This document shows, one piece after another, positions 1-8,987 of a stretch of DNA of 64,000 nucleotides. The stretch covers positions 124,001 through 188,000 of the forward strand of contig NZ_SMMX01000003.1 in the NCBI RefSeq assembly GCF_004345005.1. The letters run 5' to 3'. Both the position numbers and the translations under genes were made by a program. The notes beneath the pieces are model-generated. The model was not told where the DNA came from and made no database searches. It worked only from the letters and a program-made list of their open reading frames with translations. The stretch is from Extibacter muris (GTDB taxonomy: Bacteria > Bacillota > Clostridia > Lachnospirales > Lachnospiraceae). Numbering within the stretch: position 1 is the first letter of the stretch; each line of letters starts with the position of its first letter.

Positions 1-237
1 AATATATTTTTTATCTACAGGATTGCCATTCCGCACGGCGGCTTCCTGCTGCCTATATTCGGGCTGTTTGCAGGCATATTTGTTGGCTGCTGGTCCATGG
101 CGCTGGCAGAAATCTTAAACGTATTTCCAATTTTTATCCGGCGGGTAAAGCTATTGAGATATATCCCTTATCTAATCGCCGGGATGGCGTTGGGCAAAGG
201 AATCGGCTCACTGATATTCTTTTTCAACCGTTGGTAA
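1..237 (+). CDS. spoVAB: Stage V sporulation protein AB, 3' part
   Basis: The window opens inside this gene, and 78 codons plus TAA are visible. The translation is strongly hydrophobic and contains AGIFVGC followed by ALAEILNV and a basic RRVKLLRY loop, then a last membrane segment. This is the conserved C-terminal half of SpoVAB, a small membrane protein of the operon that imports dipicolinic acid into the forespore. The identification is supported by spoVAC, spoVAD and spoVAE downstream on the same strand. The start, promoter and any spoVAA lie outside the window. In known spore formers this operon is transcribed late in the forespore by sigma G; no promoter can be seen here because the upstream end is cut off. 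Confidence 0.8.
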   Translation, partial: NIFFIYRIAIPHGGFLLPIFGLFAGIFVGCWSMALAEILNVFPIFIRRVKLLRYIPYLIAGMALGKGIGSLIFFFNRW

Positions 238-345
238 AAAGGGACACGGCAAAATCAATCGGGGACAGGGGAAAGTGAGGTTGGGGACGGAGGTTTTTTA
301 AAAAACCTCCGTCCCCAACCTCACCCGCCCGAGTTATCCCCAAAA
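236..345. repeat. GGGAC-type intergenic palindrome, copy 1
   Basis: Between spoVAB and spoVAC lies a 50-base perfect palindrome at 275-324 (25-base arms, no loop), centred on T6/A6 and carrying GGGGACGGAGG in one arm. It is preceded by the words GGGACACGGCAAAA and GGGGACAGGGG. Related words and palindromes recur at 4725-4803 and 18777-18838. The hairpin ends about 20 bases before the spoVAC ribosome binding site, so it would form in the operon mRNA. It could be a mobile MITE-like element, an mRNA-stabilising hairpin or a partial terminator. Confidence 0.85.
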
Positions 346-357
346 GGAGGAATAATT

Positions 358-819
358 GTGGATAAGCAAAAACAGCAGCAGGCTTATGAAAATTACGTAA
401 AACAAAAAACGCCGGTACACAACCTTCCGGCAAATATGGCTAAGGCTTTCGTTGTCGGGGGCATCATCTGCGTCATAGGACAGGCAATTTTGAACTATTG
501 TGAGAAGGTGGGTCTTGATAAGGATACGAGCGCCGGATGGACTTCTCTCATACTTATCCTGCTCAGCGTACTGCTGACTGGGATCAATGTATACCCGAGC
601 ATCGCCAAATGGGGCGGAGCCGGTGCGCTTGTGCCGATTACCGGTTTTGCTAACTCTGTGGCAGCGCCTGCTATAGAATATAAGAAGGAAGGCCAGGTCA
701 TGGGTATCGGCTGCAAGATTTTCACAATCGCAGGCCCGGTCATCCTGTATGGTATCTTCACGAGCTGGGCCATAGGGCTCGGATATTGGATTCTGAAACT
801 TGCAGACATCATCAAATAG
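358..819 (+). CDS. spoVAC: Stage V sporulation protein AC
   Basis: A 153-residue membrane protein, the usual length for SpoVAC. A soluble N-terminus (about residues 1-27) precedes roughly five hydrophobic segments starting at AFVVGGIICVIGQ. The family signature AKWGGAGALVPITGFANS lies near residues 82-99. SpoVAC is a core membrane subunit of the dipicolinate channel, and the Bacillus protein behaves as a mechanosensitive channel during germination. GTG is chosen as start because AAAGGAGGAAT lies 4-10 bases upstream and no ATG fits. The next gene in the operon is, unusually, a Ca2+ ATPase instead of spoVAD. Confidence 0.95.
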   Translation: MDKQKQQQAYENYVKQKTPVHNLPANMAKAFVVGGIICVIGQAILNYCEKVGLDKDTSAGWTSLILILLSVLLTGINVYPSIAKWGGAGALVPITGFANSVAAPAIEYKKEGQVMGIGCKIFTIAGPVILYGIFTSWAIGLGYWILKLADIIK

Positions 820-938
820 ATTTTTACGATAGACAACATATTCCCGATTCTTACCGCATAAGGTTGTACTAGGACAGGAAGTACAGGCCTGTTGAATTCC
901 ATTTTAAGGGGTTAATGCGGATAAGGAGAGGGAATATT

Positions 939-3662
939 ATGTTTGAGAACAAGACAGTCAGGGAAGCATGCGAAGAATTGAAAACCAATTCAGAGCATGG
1001 CCTTTCCTATACGGAAGCAGCGCAGCGCCTGCAGGAGAATGGCGCAAATGAGCTCAAGTCTGCCAGAAAGAAGACGAAGATCGAGTCGTTCTTTGAGCAG
1101 CTTAATGACCCGCTCATATATGTCCTGCTTGCCGCGGCGGCGGTTTCTATACTGTTACAGGAAGTCAGCGATGCCATCATTATAATTGTCGTAGTGCTGA
1201 TGAACGCGTTTGTCGGTATCATCCAAGAAGGAAAGGCGCAAAAAGCGTTAGATTCCCTGAAGAAGCTGACAAGCCCAAGGGCAATCGTAATCCGTGAAGG
1301 AAAAGAGCAGGAGGTACAGGCATCTTCGCTAGTGCCAGGTGACATCGTATGTCTGGACGCCGGCTGCCAGGTACCTGCCGATATGAGGCTTGTCAAGGCA
1401 AATAATCTAAAGGTAGAAGAATCTGCGCTGACCGGAGAATCGCTGCCGATTGAAAAAAATGTAGACTTTATTGCCGGAAAAGGGAAGGGACAAGGATACA
1501 AAGCGTCATCCGTACCACTCGGAGACCGCAGAAACATGGCCTATATGTCCACAATAGTGACAAACGGGCGTGGGCTAGGAATCGTGACAGCCACAGGGAT
1601 GCATACAGAAATCGGGAAGATAGCGGCACTGATCAATGACAGCCAGGAGGAGATAACGCCACTGCAGAAGCGCCTGGGAGAACTTGGCAAGATGCTGAGC
1701 ATACTGTCGCTTGGACTGTGCGCCGCCTTATTTGTGATTGCGGTACTACAGCACCGTAACATGGCAGAGATGCTTATCACGGCCATATCACTGGCAGTGG
1801 CAGCGGTGCCGGAAGGGCTTCCGGCCGTCGTTACGATCTGTCTGGCACTAAGCGTGACACGGATGGTGAAGGTACATACGATAGTGAGGAGGCTGCCCTC
1901 AGTAGAAACACTCGGAGCAGTAAGCGTTGTCTGCTCTGACAAGACGGGGACGCTGACACAGAATAAGATGACTGTGGAAGGCTGCTATATCAACCAGAGA
2001 ATCTTAGACAGGAAGGAACTAGACGTAAGGGAACATAAAGAACTGCTTCAGGGATTGACGTTGTGTAACGACGCTGTCCAGAAGGATGGAAGCAGCATCG
2101 GCGACCCGACAGAACTGGCCCTTTTGAATCTTGCGGAACAGTATGGCATCCGAAGGGAGGCGCTGGAGAAGGAGATGCCGAGGAAAAAGGAACTGCCCTT
2201 TGACTCTGGGCGCAAGATGATGTCCACCATGCACAAGAACGGATCTTCTAACGTGACGTATACAAAAGGTGCTCCAGATGTAGTGCTCAAAAGATGCAGC
2301 CGCATACTGATACGAGGCAATGTAACGGCCATGACGGAAACGCACCGCCGCCAGATTCAAGAAGCAATCGAGAAAATGTCTTCGCAGGCGCTGAGAACGC
2401 TGGCAGTGGCTATGCGCGTCGGTGGCACGGCACCGGTAGAGCGGGAACTGACCTTCATCGGAATGGTGGGGATGAGAGACCCGGCCCGGCCAGAGGCAAG
2501 AGGTGCGGTAGCCAGATTTAAGCAGGCAGGGGTCACCACCGTTATGATTACCGGGGACCATGTTGACACTGCATTTGCAATAGCCAGGCAGCTCGGAATT
2601 GTAGAACGCCAGGAACAGTGCATGACAGGGGAAGAGGTACAGAACCTGCCGGAGGAGAAGTTTTTGAAAAAGCTGGACGATGTCCGCGTATTTGCCCGGG
2701 TATCGCCGGAACATAAGGTACGTATTGTAAAAGGATTTAAGACAAGGGGAAATATAGTTGCAATGACGGGCGACGGTGTAAATGATGCCCCTTCACTTAA
2801 ATCCGCAGATGTGGGAATCGCGATGGGAATGACAGGGACCGATGTAGCCAGGCAGGCATCGGACATCACATTGACAGACGATAATTTTGCAACAATCGAG
2901 AAAGCGATTGAAGAAGGCAGAGGGGTGTACGAGAACATCAGAAAGACGGTAATATTTCTCCTGTCCTCCAATCTTGGCGAGATTATGACGATGTTTCTCG
3001 CTGTACTCTGTGACATCGCTTCGCCGCTGAAATCAAGCCATATCCTTTGGATTAACCTGATTACAGACTCCCTGCCGGCGCTGGCGCTTGGTGTGGATGA
3101 GAATGACGGAGACAGCCTGATGGAAGAACCTCCGAGAAAAGCCAAGGAAAGCCTGTTCGCGAGAGGAGGGCTGGCGTGTACATGTTTCTACGGGCTGCTC
3201 ATTGCGGGAATCAGCCTGACTGCATTTTTTACAGTTCCTTATGAATTGCTCATGAGCAAAGGCGCCCCGTTTTCGATTTCCAATATCGCGCTTGCGCTCC
3301 AGAGCGAAGAGATACTCATGAGAGCCCAGACATACGCATTTACGGTATTGGGGATGTCGCAGCTGTTCCATGCGGTTGGGATGCGGGATATCCACAGGTC
3401 GGTGTTCCGCATGAACCACCTGGAAAATAAATGGATGATTGTAGCCTTTATACTTGGATTTGTGCTTCAGATATCTGTGACGGAGATTCCGGTACTCATC
3501 CAGGCTTTCGGCACGGTCCATCTCGAGCTCCATGAATGGATCCGGCTGACGATACTGGCTGCATTTCCTATACTGGCCCATGAGCTTATGGTGTTTTTGC
3601 AAAAACCGGAAAAGGATGTATGCAATCAAGTGAAAATGGAAAGCATAAGAATCGATAGGTAA
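939..3662 (+). CDS. SERCA-type calcium-transporting P-type ATPase within the spoVA operon
   Basis: A 907-residue P2A-type ATPase. Visible motifs are TGES (165-168, actuator), DKTGTLT with phosphorylated Asp334, KGAPD (nucleotide domain) and GDGVND (611-616). Residues matching the SERCA Ca2+ sites are present: Glu292 in PEGLP (membrane helix 4), Asn678 and Glu681 in helix 5 (NLGE), and Asn706, Thr709 and Asp710 in helix 6 (NLITD). The helix-8 acidic ligand of SERCA is not obvious, so one Ca2+ per cycle is possible. The start is set at 939 because AAGGAG lies 10 bases upstream; an in-frame ATG at 915 lacks a site. Its position between spoVAC and spoVAD suggests Ca2+ supply for Ca-dipicolinate; the sporulation-associated Bacillus pump YloB is a known relative in type. 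The sporulation role is inference. Confidence 0.93.
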   Translation: MFENKTVREACEELKTNSEHGLSYTEAAQRLQENGANELKSARKKTKIESFFEQLNDPLIYVLLAAAAVSILLQEVSDAIIIIVVVLMNAFVGIIQEGKAQKALDSLKKLTSPRAIVIREGKEQEVQASSLVPGDIVCLDAGCQVPADMRLVKANNLKVEESALTGESLPIEKNVDFIAGKGKGQGYKASSVPLGDRRNMAYMSTIVTNGRGLGIVTATGMHTEIGKIAALINDSQEEITPLQKRLGELGKMLSILSLGLCAALFVIAVLQHRNMAEMLITAISLAVAAVPEGLPAVVTICLALSVTRMVKVHTIVRRLPSVETLGAVSVVCSDKTGTLTQNKMTVEGCYINQRILDRKELDVREHKELLQGLTLCNDAVQKDGSSIGDPTELALLNLAEQYGIRREALEKEMPRKKELPFDSGRKMMSTMHKNGSSNVTYTKGAPDVVLKRCSRILIRGNVTAMTETHRRQIQEAIEKMSSQALRTLAVAMRVGGTAPVERELTFIGMVGMRDPARPEARGAVARFKQAGVTTVMITGDHVDTAFAIARQLGIVERQEQCMTGEEVQNLPEEKFLKKLDDVRVFARVSPEHKVRIVKGFKTRGNIVAMTGDGVNDAPSLKSADVGIAMGMTGTDVARQASDITLTDDNFATIEKAIEEGRGVYENIRKTVIFLLSSNLGEIMTMFLAVLCDIASPLKSSHILWINLITDSLPALALGVDENDGDSLMEEPPRKAKESLFARGGLACTCFYGLLIAGISLTAFFTVPYELLMSKGAPFSISNIALALQSEEILMRAQTYAFTVLGMSQLFHAVGMRDIHRSVFRMNHLENKWMIVAFILGFVLQISVTEIPVLIQAFGTVHLELHEWIRLTILAAFPILAHELMVFLQKPEKDVCNQVKMESIRIDR

Positions 3663-3680
3663 TCCTATCGGTTCTTTTAT
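3647..3680 (+). terminator. Hairpin across the ATPase stop codon
   Basis: A 13-base stem (3647-3659 with 3664-3676, one G-T pair) with loop TAAT that includes the ATPase stop codon, followed by TTAT. It resembles a weak intrinsic terminator and sits about 40 bases before the spoVAD start, so it may lower expression of spoVAD-spoVAE relative to the pump or protect the upstream mRNA. Confidence 0.6.
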
Positions 3681-3717
3681 GTTATTAAGGAATAGTAAGA
3701 TAGGAAGGGAAACAAGG

Positions 3718-4722
3718 ATGATTCAGGGATTACAAAGCATTGCGTTTGAAAACTCACCTTATATAGTCGGCAGCGCATCCGTTGTTGGAAAAAAAGAAGG
3801 AGAAGGGCCGCTCGGAAGCATGTTCGATATGGTGGAAGAAAATGACCTATTCGGCGAAGAGACGTGGGAGGCGGCAGAGAGTACCATGCAGAAAGAGGCG
3901 TGCGTACTTGCCCTTGGCAAAGCACATATGGACGTACGGGATATAAGATATCTGTTTGGCGGGGATCTTCTCAGGCAGGGGGTAGCCACTTCTATGGGCG
4001 TCGAGGAGCTGAGTATACCGATGTTCGGCCTTTACGGTGCCTGCTCTACATCGGGAGAAGCTATCGCGCTGGCATCCATGAGCGTAGCCGCGGGATATGG
4101 CGATAACATGCTGGCAGTTACATCCAGCCATTTTGGAAGTGCAGAAAAAGAATTCCGTTTTCCGCTCGGATATGCGAACCAGAGGCCGCTCTCCGCACAC
4201 TGGACTGTGACGGGCAGCGGAGCATTCGTGGTCGGAACGAAGCGCAGCCATGTACGTGTGACGGGCATCACCGTCGGTAAGATTGTAGATTACGGACTGA
4301 AAGATTCGCAGAACATGGGAGCATGCATGGCACCCGCTGCCTGCGACACGATATTGAGGAATCTGGAAGATTTCGGACGTACGCCGGATGACTACAACCG
4401 TATCGTGACAGGTGACTTGGGATACGTCGGACAAAGCATCCTGTTCGACCTGATGAGGGGAAAAAACGTTGATATAAAGAAAAATCATATGGACTGCGGA
4501 ATGACGATTTATGACCAGAAGACACAGGACACCCATGCCGGGGGGAGCGGCTGCGGGTGTGCGGCCGTTACACTTTCGTCTTATATACTGCCCAAGCTGG
4601 AACGGGGAGAGTGGAAACGGATACTCTTCGTGCCAACGGGCGCCCTCATGTCCACCGTCAGCTTCAACGAAGGAGAAAGCGTGCCGGGTATTGCACACGG
4701 CATAGTGCTCGAACACTGCTGA
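3718..4722 (+). CDS. spoVAD: Stage V sporulation protein AD
   Basis: A 334-residue soluble protein with a thiolase-like fold, the expected length (about 338 in Bacillus). The N-terminal signature VGKKEGEGPLG lies near residues 24-34, and the thiolase-type segment LYGACSTSGEAIALAS lies near 103-118. SpoVAD is the cytosolic-face subunit known to bind dipicolinic acid directly. The start at 3718 follows AGGAAGGGAAACAAGG and matches the family N-terminus; an upstream ATG at 3679 overlaps the hairpin and would add 13 unrelated residues. It is separated from the ATPase by 55 bases and followed by a GGGAC palindrome and spoVAE. Confidence 0.95.
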   Translation: MIQGLQSIAFENSPYIVGSASVVGKKEGEGPLGSMFDMVEENDLFGEETWEAAESTMQKEACVLALGKAHMDVRDIRYLFGGDLLRQGVATSMGVEELSIPMFGLYGACSTSGEAIALASMSVAAGYGDNMLAVTSSHFGSAEKEFRFPLGYANQRPLSAHWTVTGSGAFVVGTKRSHVRVTGITVGKIVDYGLKDSQNMGACMAPAACDTILRNLEDFGRTPDDYNRIVTGDLGYVGQSILFDLMRGKNVDIKKNHMDCGMTIYDQKTQDTHAGGSGCGCAAVTLSSYILPKLERGEWKRILFVPTGALMSTVSFNEGESVPGIAHGIVLEHC

Positions 4723-4724
4723 GA

Positions 4725-4803
4725 AGGGACACGGCAAAACGAAAAAGGGACAGGGAAAATTTAATTTGGGACGGAGTTTTTTTAAAAATCCCCCGTCCCC
4801 AAT
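4725..4803. repeat. GGGAC-type intergenic palindrome, copy 2
   Basis: Begins right after the spoVAD stop with GGGACACGGCAAAA, shared word for word with copy 1, then GGGACAGGGAAAA. An imperfect hairpin follows, pairing TTGGGACGG with CCGTCCCCAA around a T7A5 core. It ends just before the spoVAE ribosome binding site. Confidence 0.75.
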
Positions 4804-4820
4804 TTACAAGGAGGTAGGAT

Positions 4821-5177
4821 ATGGATTATGTTAATGCATTCTGGATTGGGGGACTGATCTGTGCACTTGTACAGATACTGCTGGACAGGACGAAGCTTAT
4901 GCCGGGCCGCATTATGGTACTGCTCGTATGTTCCGGCGCGGTGCTCGGTGCACTTCAGATATATGAGCCATTTCTTAAGTTTGCCGGTGCCGGTGCAAGC
5001 GTGCCGCTGCTGGGATTCGGCAATGTGTTGTGGAAAGGCGTTAAAGAAGCGGTAGACAGTCACGGATTCATCGGAATCTTCATGGGGGGATTCAAGGCCA
5101 GCGCAGTGGGAATCTCTGCGGCTCTCATCTTTGGATATCTGGCATCTTTGATATTTGAACCTAAAATGAAAAAATAA
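4821..5177 (+). CDS. spoVAE: Stage V sporulation protein AE (SpoVAEb type)
   Basis: A 118-residue membrane protein with about four hydrophobic segments. It contains the signature FAGAGASVPLLGFGNVLWKG near residues 54-73, homologous to the GGAGALVPITGF segment of SpoVAC. This is the short SpoVAEb form; no SpoVAEa or SpoVAF follows. AAGGAGGTAGGAT precedes the ATG. It is the last recognisable gene of the operon, and the next gene has its own likely promoter. Confidence 0.93.
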   Translation: MDYVNAFWIGGLICALVQILLDRTKLMPGRIMVLLVCSGAVLGALQIYEPFLKFAGAGASVPLLGFGNVLWKGVKEAVDSHGFIGIFMGGFKASAVGISAALIFGYLASLIFEPKMKK

Positions 5178-5186
5178 AAAATCTTG

Positions 5187-5215
5187 TTGTTTTCTCCTTA
5201 TGATAATGGTATTGT
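5187..5215 (+). promoter_or_regulatory. Probable sigma-A promoter of the Na/Pi cotransporter
   Basis: TTGTTT (5187-5192), a 17-base spacer and TATTGT (5210-5215), 45 bases before the start codon. The match is moderate, but spacing is ideal and there is no terminator-like T-run between it and spoVAE. Confidence 0.45.
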
Positions 5216-5260
5216 AAAAATGATGGTTTTGAAGGATATGAGTACATTAGGAGGAAATCA

Positions 5261-6901
5261 ATGGACTACGTAAATATTATAATTCCCTTTGTCGGCGGTC
5301 TCGGCATGTTCATCTACGGCATGCAGATTATGGCGCAGGGACTGGAAAACGCGGCAGGCAATAAGATGAAATCCCTGCTGGAAGTGCTGACGAAGAATAA
5401 GCTGATGGGCGTGCTTCTCGGTGCGGCGATTACGGCAGTAATCCAAAGCTCATCTGCTACGACAGTCATGGTCGTAGGCTTTGTAAATGCCGGCATCATG
5501 AATCTGACCCAGGCAATGGGGGTCATCATGGGTGCCAATGTCGGTACGACGGTGACCGGCTGGCTCGTCTCGTCTGTAGAGTGGGCGGAATTTCTAAGCC
5601 CGTCAAAGATTGCCCCGATTGCAGTCATGCTCGGTGTCGTCATCATGCTCATCGGAAAGAGACGTTCCTCAAAGGAAATAGCAAGTATTATCGTAGGTTT
5701 CGGTCTGCTGTTCATCGGTATCACCACGATGTCCTCTGCGGTCGCGCCGTTACAGGATTCCGAAGGATTTCGCAATATATTCGTGACATTGGGGGGCAGC
5801 CCGCTTCTCGGCATACTTGCGGGTGCACTGGTCACGGCAATCATCCAGAGTTCATCCGCGTCTGTCGGTATACTGCAGAGCCTTGCTGCTGCAGGCCTCG
5901 TACCGTTTAGCGCGGCAATCTATATTATCATGGGGCAGAACATTGGAACATGTGTGACTGCCATGCTGTCCAGTATGGGGGCCAAAAAGAATGCCAAGAC
6001 GGCGGCACTCATGCATCTTCTGTTTAACATAATCGGTACGGTGATATTCAGCCTGATTGCTATCTTGTACTTTGAAGTGCTGAATCCGCTTGCCGGTACC
6101 GGAGTGATAACACAGACGCAGATAAGTATGGTTCATACGGCCTTCAACATTGGAACCACAGTGCTTCTGTTCCCTATGTCCAACTGGATAATCAGGCTGG
6201 CAAAAAAGATTGGCCGGGTGGAAGAAGCAGAACAGGACAAGAGCAAGGTGCTGCTGGACGACCGTATTCTGGAGACTCCGGTAATGGCGTTGCAGTCAAC
6301 GGTAAAGGAAGTCGCCCGTATGGGGCAAATTGTAGAGGATTCCCTTGAGGTCGCGAGGAATGTCCTGTTTACCAAGAGCCGCGACGACATCCAGTTCCTG
6401 AAGGATGAAGAGTCCACGGTGGACAGGCTTAGTGCAGGCATCACGGCATATTCCATCAAGCTGAGCTCCCTGCAGATAAGCGAACGGGAACACCAGGACG
6501 TGGCGCACCTGCTGCAGATGGTGTCAGATATAGAAAGGATCAGCGATTACTGTGAAAATATTTCCGAGTTTGCGGAGACGTTGTACGAGAAAAAGGTGAC
6601 ATTCTCTGATGTAGGAAAAGAACAGCTGGAAGAGATGCTCGACGTATGTATCGACAGCTATAAATATGCGCTCAAAGCCTTCAATGAAGGCAGCAGGGAG
6701 ATGGCACTGAAGGTGATTGAAAAAGAGACAAAGGCTGATGATCTGGAGATTGCACTTCGCAGCAAGCATATCAAGCGTCTGACAAACAACCAGTGCAATA
6801 CGGAGGCAGGTATCGTGTTCCTGGATACACTTGTCTGCCTGGAACGTATCTCAGACCATGCAAGGAATATTGCAGAAGAAGTATTAGAACAGATAGCATA
6901 A
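5261..6901 (+). CDS. Na+/phosphate cotransporter family protein with PhoU-like tail
   Basis: A 546-residue protein. Residues 1-310 hold two inverted Na/Pi-cotransporter repeats, each with the hallmark QSSSA (QSSSATT at 62-68, QSSSAS at 196-201). Residues from about 340 to the end form a helical, charged PhoU-like domain. The family (NptA/YjbB type, PF02690) moves inorganic phosphate with sodium; YjbB of E. coli has been linked to phosphate export, so direction is not certain here. AGGAGGAAATCA precedes the ATG. It stands alone between spoVAE and a convergent gene, well apart from the pst cluster. Confidence 0.92.
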   Translation: MDYVNIIIPFVGGLGMFIYGMQIMAQGLENAAGNKMKSLLEVLTKNKLMGVLLGAAITAVIQSSSATTVMVVGFVNAGIMNLTQAMGVIMGANVGTTVTGWLVSSVEWAEFLSPSKIAPIAVMLGVVIMLIGKRRSSKEIASIIVGFGLLFIGITTMSSAVAPLQDSEGFRNIFVTLGGSPLLGILAGALVTAIIQSSSASVGILQSLAAAGLVPFSAAIYIIMGQNIGTCVTAMLSSMGAKKNAKTAALMHLLFNIIGTVIFSLIAILYFEVLNPLAGTGVITQTQISMVHTAFNIGTTVLLFPMSNWIIRLAKKIGRVEEAEQDKSKVLLDDRILETPVMALQSTVKEVARMGQIVEDSLEVARNVLFTKSRDDIQFLKDEESTVDRLSAGITAYSIKLSSLQISEREHQDVAHLLQMVSDIERISDYCENISEFAETLYEKKVTFSDVGKEQLEEMLDVCIDSYKYALKAFNEGSREMALKVIEKETKADDLEIALRSKHIKRLTNNQCNTEAGIVFLDTLVCLERISDHARNIAEEVLEQIA

Positions 6902-7004
6902 CCACGTTGGAGGCAGCACCCGCTGTAAGCGGTTCGCACCAGAGGGCTGGCGCATATGGACGTGGCGAAGCTATCGCAGCGAGGAGTGGAAGCCGTCTGA
7001 GCAA

Positions 7005-7071
7005 GAAGAGCCGGAATCAGGCAACGGGGATGTTGCTTTACATAACATCCTCGTCCTGATTCCGGCTCTTC
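7005..7071. terminator. Bidirectional hairpin between convergent genes
   Basis: A perfect 17-base stem (7005-7021 with 7055-7071, GAAGAGCCGGAATCAGG and its complement) with a 33-base loop. It lies between the Na/Pi cotransporter and the minus-strand DUF4097 gene. Flanking T/A runs are weak. The remaining spacer 6902-7004 shows no gene. Confidence 0.6.
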
Positions 7072-7121
7072 CACCCTATACATTACTTTTCGTCAGGATT
7101 ACGCTTCGCTGGACTTTCGAC

Positions 7122-8060
7122 TCACCTCGCATCAAAGATACGGATATCCCCATCTTCGCAGCTGACCTTTACCATATTCCTGGAAGTGCTCGTCACGCGG
7201 CATTGGCTGCCGTCATCGCCAGATATAACGTCATATTCCGGTATCTGTATATTGCCATATTCTGTGACAAGGTCCAAAGAATAATCTTTGTAAGAGGCGG
7301 ACATTCCGAGATGAACATCACCGTATTCATCCTCAATCTCCGCGCTGCCGGTAATGAGACGCTCCACGGTAAAGTCGCCGTCGTTGAGTTCAGCGTCAAG
7401 TGTATTGCTTTCTAATTCTTTCCACAAGATATCGCCATATTCATTCGTCATCTCAATCCGTTCAGACTTGATCTTCTGACCAGAAAAATAGCCGTCGTCA
7501 AGTGAGGCGGCAAACTCTGTCCCCTCGAAATCTTTCAGAGTGACATCCCCATACTCCGACCTGATATCCAAAGTGTCGGCTTTCAGGGACGGCAGCTTGA
7601 TATCCCCGTCTTGCGCCTCTAAATGAACGGTATTGAACACGGTATTCTCCGGGATATAGAGCTTAACATAGGTATCTGTAAAGTCCCCGGTCTGAGGTAT
7701 CATAAAGGTAAAGTTGAAGAAGCGCCTATATTCCGCCTCTCTTATCGTCAGATGCCCCTCCTTTACCGTACATACAGGCTTCTTCGGACCTTCCAGGCAG
7801 TATTCGATCCGAAAAGAATCTGACGGGATTATCTGAAGGTCTGCGTAGTCCAGGTCTATGTCGATGCTGGTAAATTCCTGAAGTTCACTTTCGCCACGGA
7901 CATAGCTTTTCTGATCTGCATCATCGGTACCGGAGTGCAACCCGTCACTGTCGAAGTAGAATCCCGGGCGGCCCCCCAGGAGCATTCCGAGAATCAGTAT
8001 AACAATTCCTGCTCCGAAACAGATAAAAGAGATCAACCATATTTTCTTCTTATTTTTCAT
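7122..8060 (-). CDS. DUF4097 family membrane-anchored beta-repeat protein
   Basis: A 312-residue protein with an N-terminal basic stretch and one membrane helix (about residues 6-27). An extracytoplasmic region follows, built from repeats that alternate acidic motifs: EYGDV, DDGYF, EYGDI, NDGDF, EYGDV, EYGNI, spaced about 20 residues. This is the right-handed beta-helix pattern of DUF4097 (putative adhesin-like) proteins. The function is unknown; the family usually accompanies PadR and HAAS-domain genes and may be an envelope-stress output. The start at 8060 follows GGGGGGTAACAGAC and overlaps the end of the HAAS gene by 11 bases, indicating translational coupling. Confidence 0.85.
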   Translation of the reverse strand: MKNKKKIWLISFICFGAGIVILILGMLLGGRPGFYFDSDGLHSGTDDADQKSYVRGESELQEFTSIDIDLDYADLQIIPSDSFRIEYCLEGPKKPVCTVKEGHLTIREAEYRRFFNFTFMIPQTGDFTDTYVKLYIPENTVFNTVHLEAQDGDIKLPSLKADTLDIRSEYGDVTLKDFEGTEFAASLDDGYFSGQKIKSERIEMTNEYGDILWKELESNTLDAELNDGDFTVERLITGSAEIEDEYGDVHLGMSASYKDYSLDLVTEYGNIQIPEYDVISGDDGSQCRVTSTSRNMVKVSCEDGDIRIFDAR

Positions 8061-8640
8061 GTCTGTTACCCCCCTTGGCAATTCTTCCGAATAATTTCGT
8101 CATAGTGTTCAAGAACCATCTGCAGAGCGCTATGCAGCCCATGACGACCCAGATAGCGATTCCTGCACCGACAAGACCGGCTCCTATCGTGGCGATTCCG
8201 TTAGCGGGCGAGGTGAACAGAAACCAGATGCCGATTACTACAGCAGGCACCGAGGATGCCGCAAATGCCAGAGCCGTACAGAACACGGCAAATATGAGCG
8301 ATACGATGACGAGGACAAAGGAAAGTCCGAGCGCGGCGGCGGCAAACGCAAGCGGCAGACCTATCGGCGCTGCAAATAAAGCCAGGATGCCAACCCATAC
8401 GGCGGAGAAGCTTCTTTTCATATTTTTAGTAGGTTTCTGTGCGTTTTCTACCGCAAAATCGCGGATTATCTGGTCCGCCGCGAGTGCCGGAGACCCTAAG
8501 TCTTCAATTGCCTGCTCCTCATTTTCAGATCCGGCGTCTTCAAAATATTCTTCAAAATAGCTGATAGCACGGTCATAGTCTTCTTTCGGAAGCCGTCTGA
8601 GCCCATGCTCCAGGCTTTTCATATAATCTGCCCTATTCAA
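8050..8640 (-). CDS. HAAS/DUF1700 domain membrane protein
   Basis: A 196-residue protein. Residues 1-70 are a helical HAAS-type domain (YMKSLEHGLRRLPKEDYDRA, then FEEYFEDAG and IEDLGSPALAADQI), and the rest contains three or four membrane segments. The domain is characteristic of proteins paired with PadR repressors. TTG at 8640 is taken as the start because it gives the family N-terminus (MNRADYMKSLE). It overlaps the PadR stop by 8 bases (TTGAATAG), so translation is coupled. The next ATG, six codons in, would cut into the domain. Confidence 0.85.
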   Translation of the reverse strand: MNRADYMKSLEHGLRRLPKEDYDRAISYFEEYFEDAGSENEEQAIEDLGSPALAADQIIRDFAVENAQKPTKNMKRSFSAVWVGILALFAAPIGLPLAFAAAALGLSFVLVIVSLIFAVFCTALAFAASSVPAVVIGIWFLFTSPANGIATIGAGLVGAGIAIWVVMGCIALCRWFLNTMTKLFGRIAKGGNRHEK

Positions 8641-8953
8641 TGTCCATACCTCCCTTTACAACCTGGTCTACTGCATCTTTGTACAGTGACCATTCCCTGC
8701 TGAGCATTTCAAAAGTCTGTTTTCCTTCGTCAGTGATTCTGTAATATTTTCGGTTCCTCCCCTGATATGGCTGGTCGTATGCCGTCAGGTAATTCTGTTC
8801 CTGCAGCCTTCGCAGTACCGGATACAGCGTAGAATCTTTCGTGTTCGATACTTGCTTGATTACCTGGCTTATCTGGTAACCGTAGGAATCTTCCTTGTCT
8901 ACCACTGCGAGGACAAGAAGATCAAACATCGGTGTATTCATTGGGAATATCAT
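8633..8953 (-). CDS. PadR family transcriptional regulator
   Basis: A 106-residue winged-helix protein. It begins MNTPMFDLLVLAVV four residues after the chosen start and contains the family's DSYGYQISQ, STLYPVLRRLQEQ and YYRITDEGKQ motifs, spanning the DNA-binding domain (about residues 10-85). A short C-terminal helix follows. Start 8953 (GTGAGGAA then ATG) is preferred to an upstream ATG at 9019 that would run through the promoter. It is first in a three-gene operon with the HAAS and DUF4097 genes and divergent from a broken ABC operon. PadR proteins of this size usually repress their own operon. Confidence 0.92.
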   Translation of the reverse strand: MIFPMNTPMFDLLVLAVVDKEDSYGYQISQVIKQVSNTKDSTLYPVLRRLQEQNYLTAYDQPYQGRNRKYYRITDEGKQTFEMLSREWSLYKDAVDQVVKGGMDIE

Positions 8954-8987
8954 TTCCTCACCCTTTCTATATGTTTTTGATAAGCAT

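Noticed and set aside
6902-7004. A riboswitch or small RNA after the Na/Pi cotransporter
   Set aside because: Some self-complementary words occur, but no conserved riboswitch core is recognisable and the region is simply a spacer before a convergent terminator.
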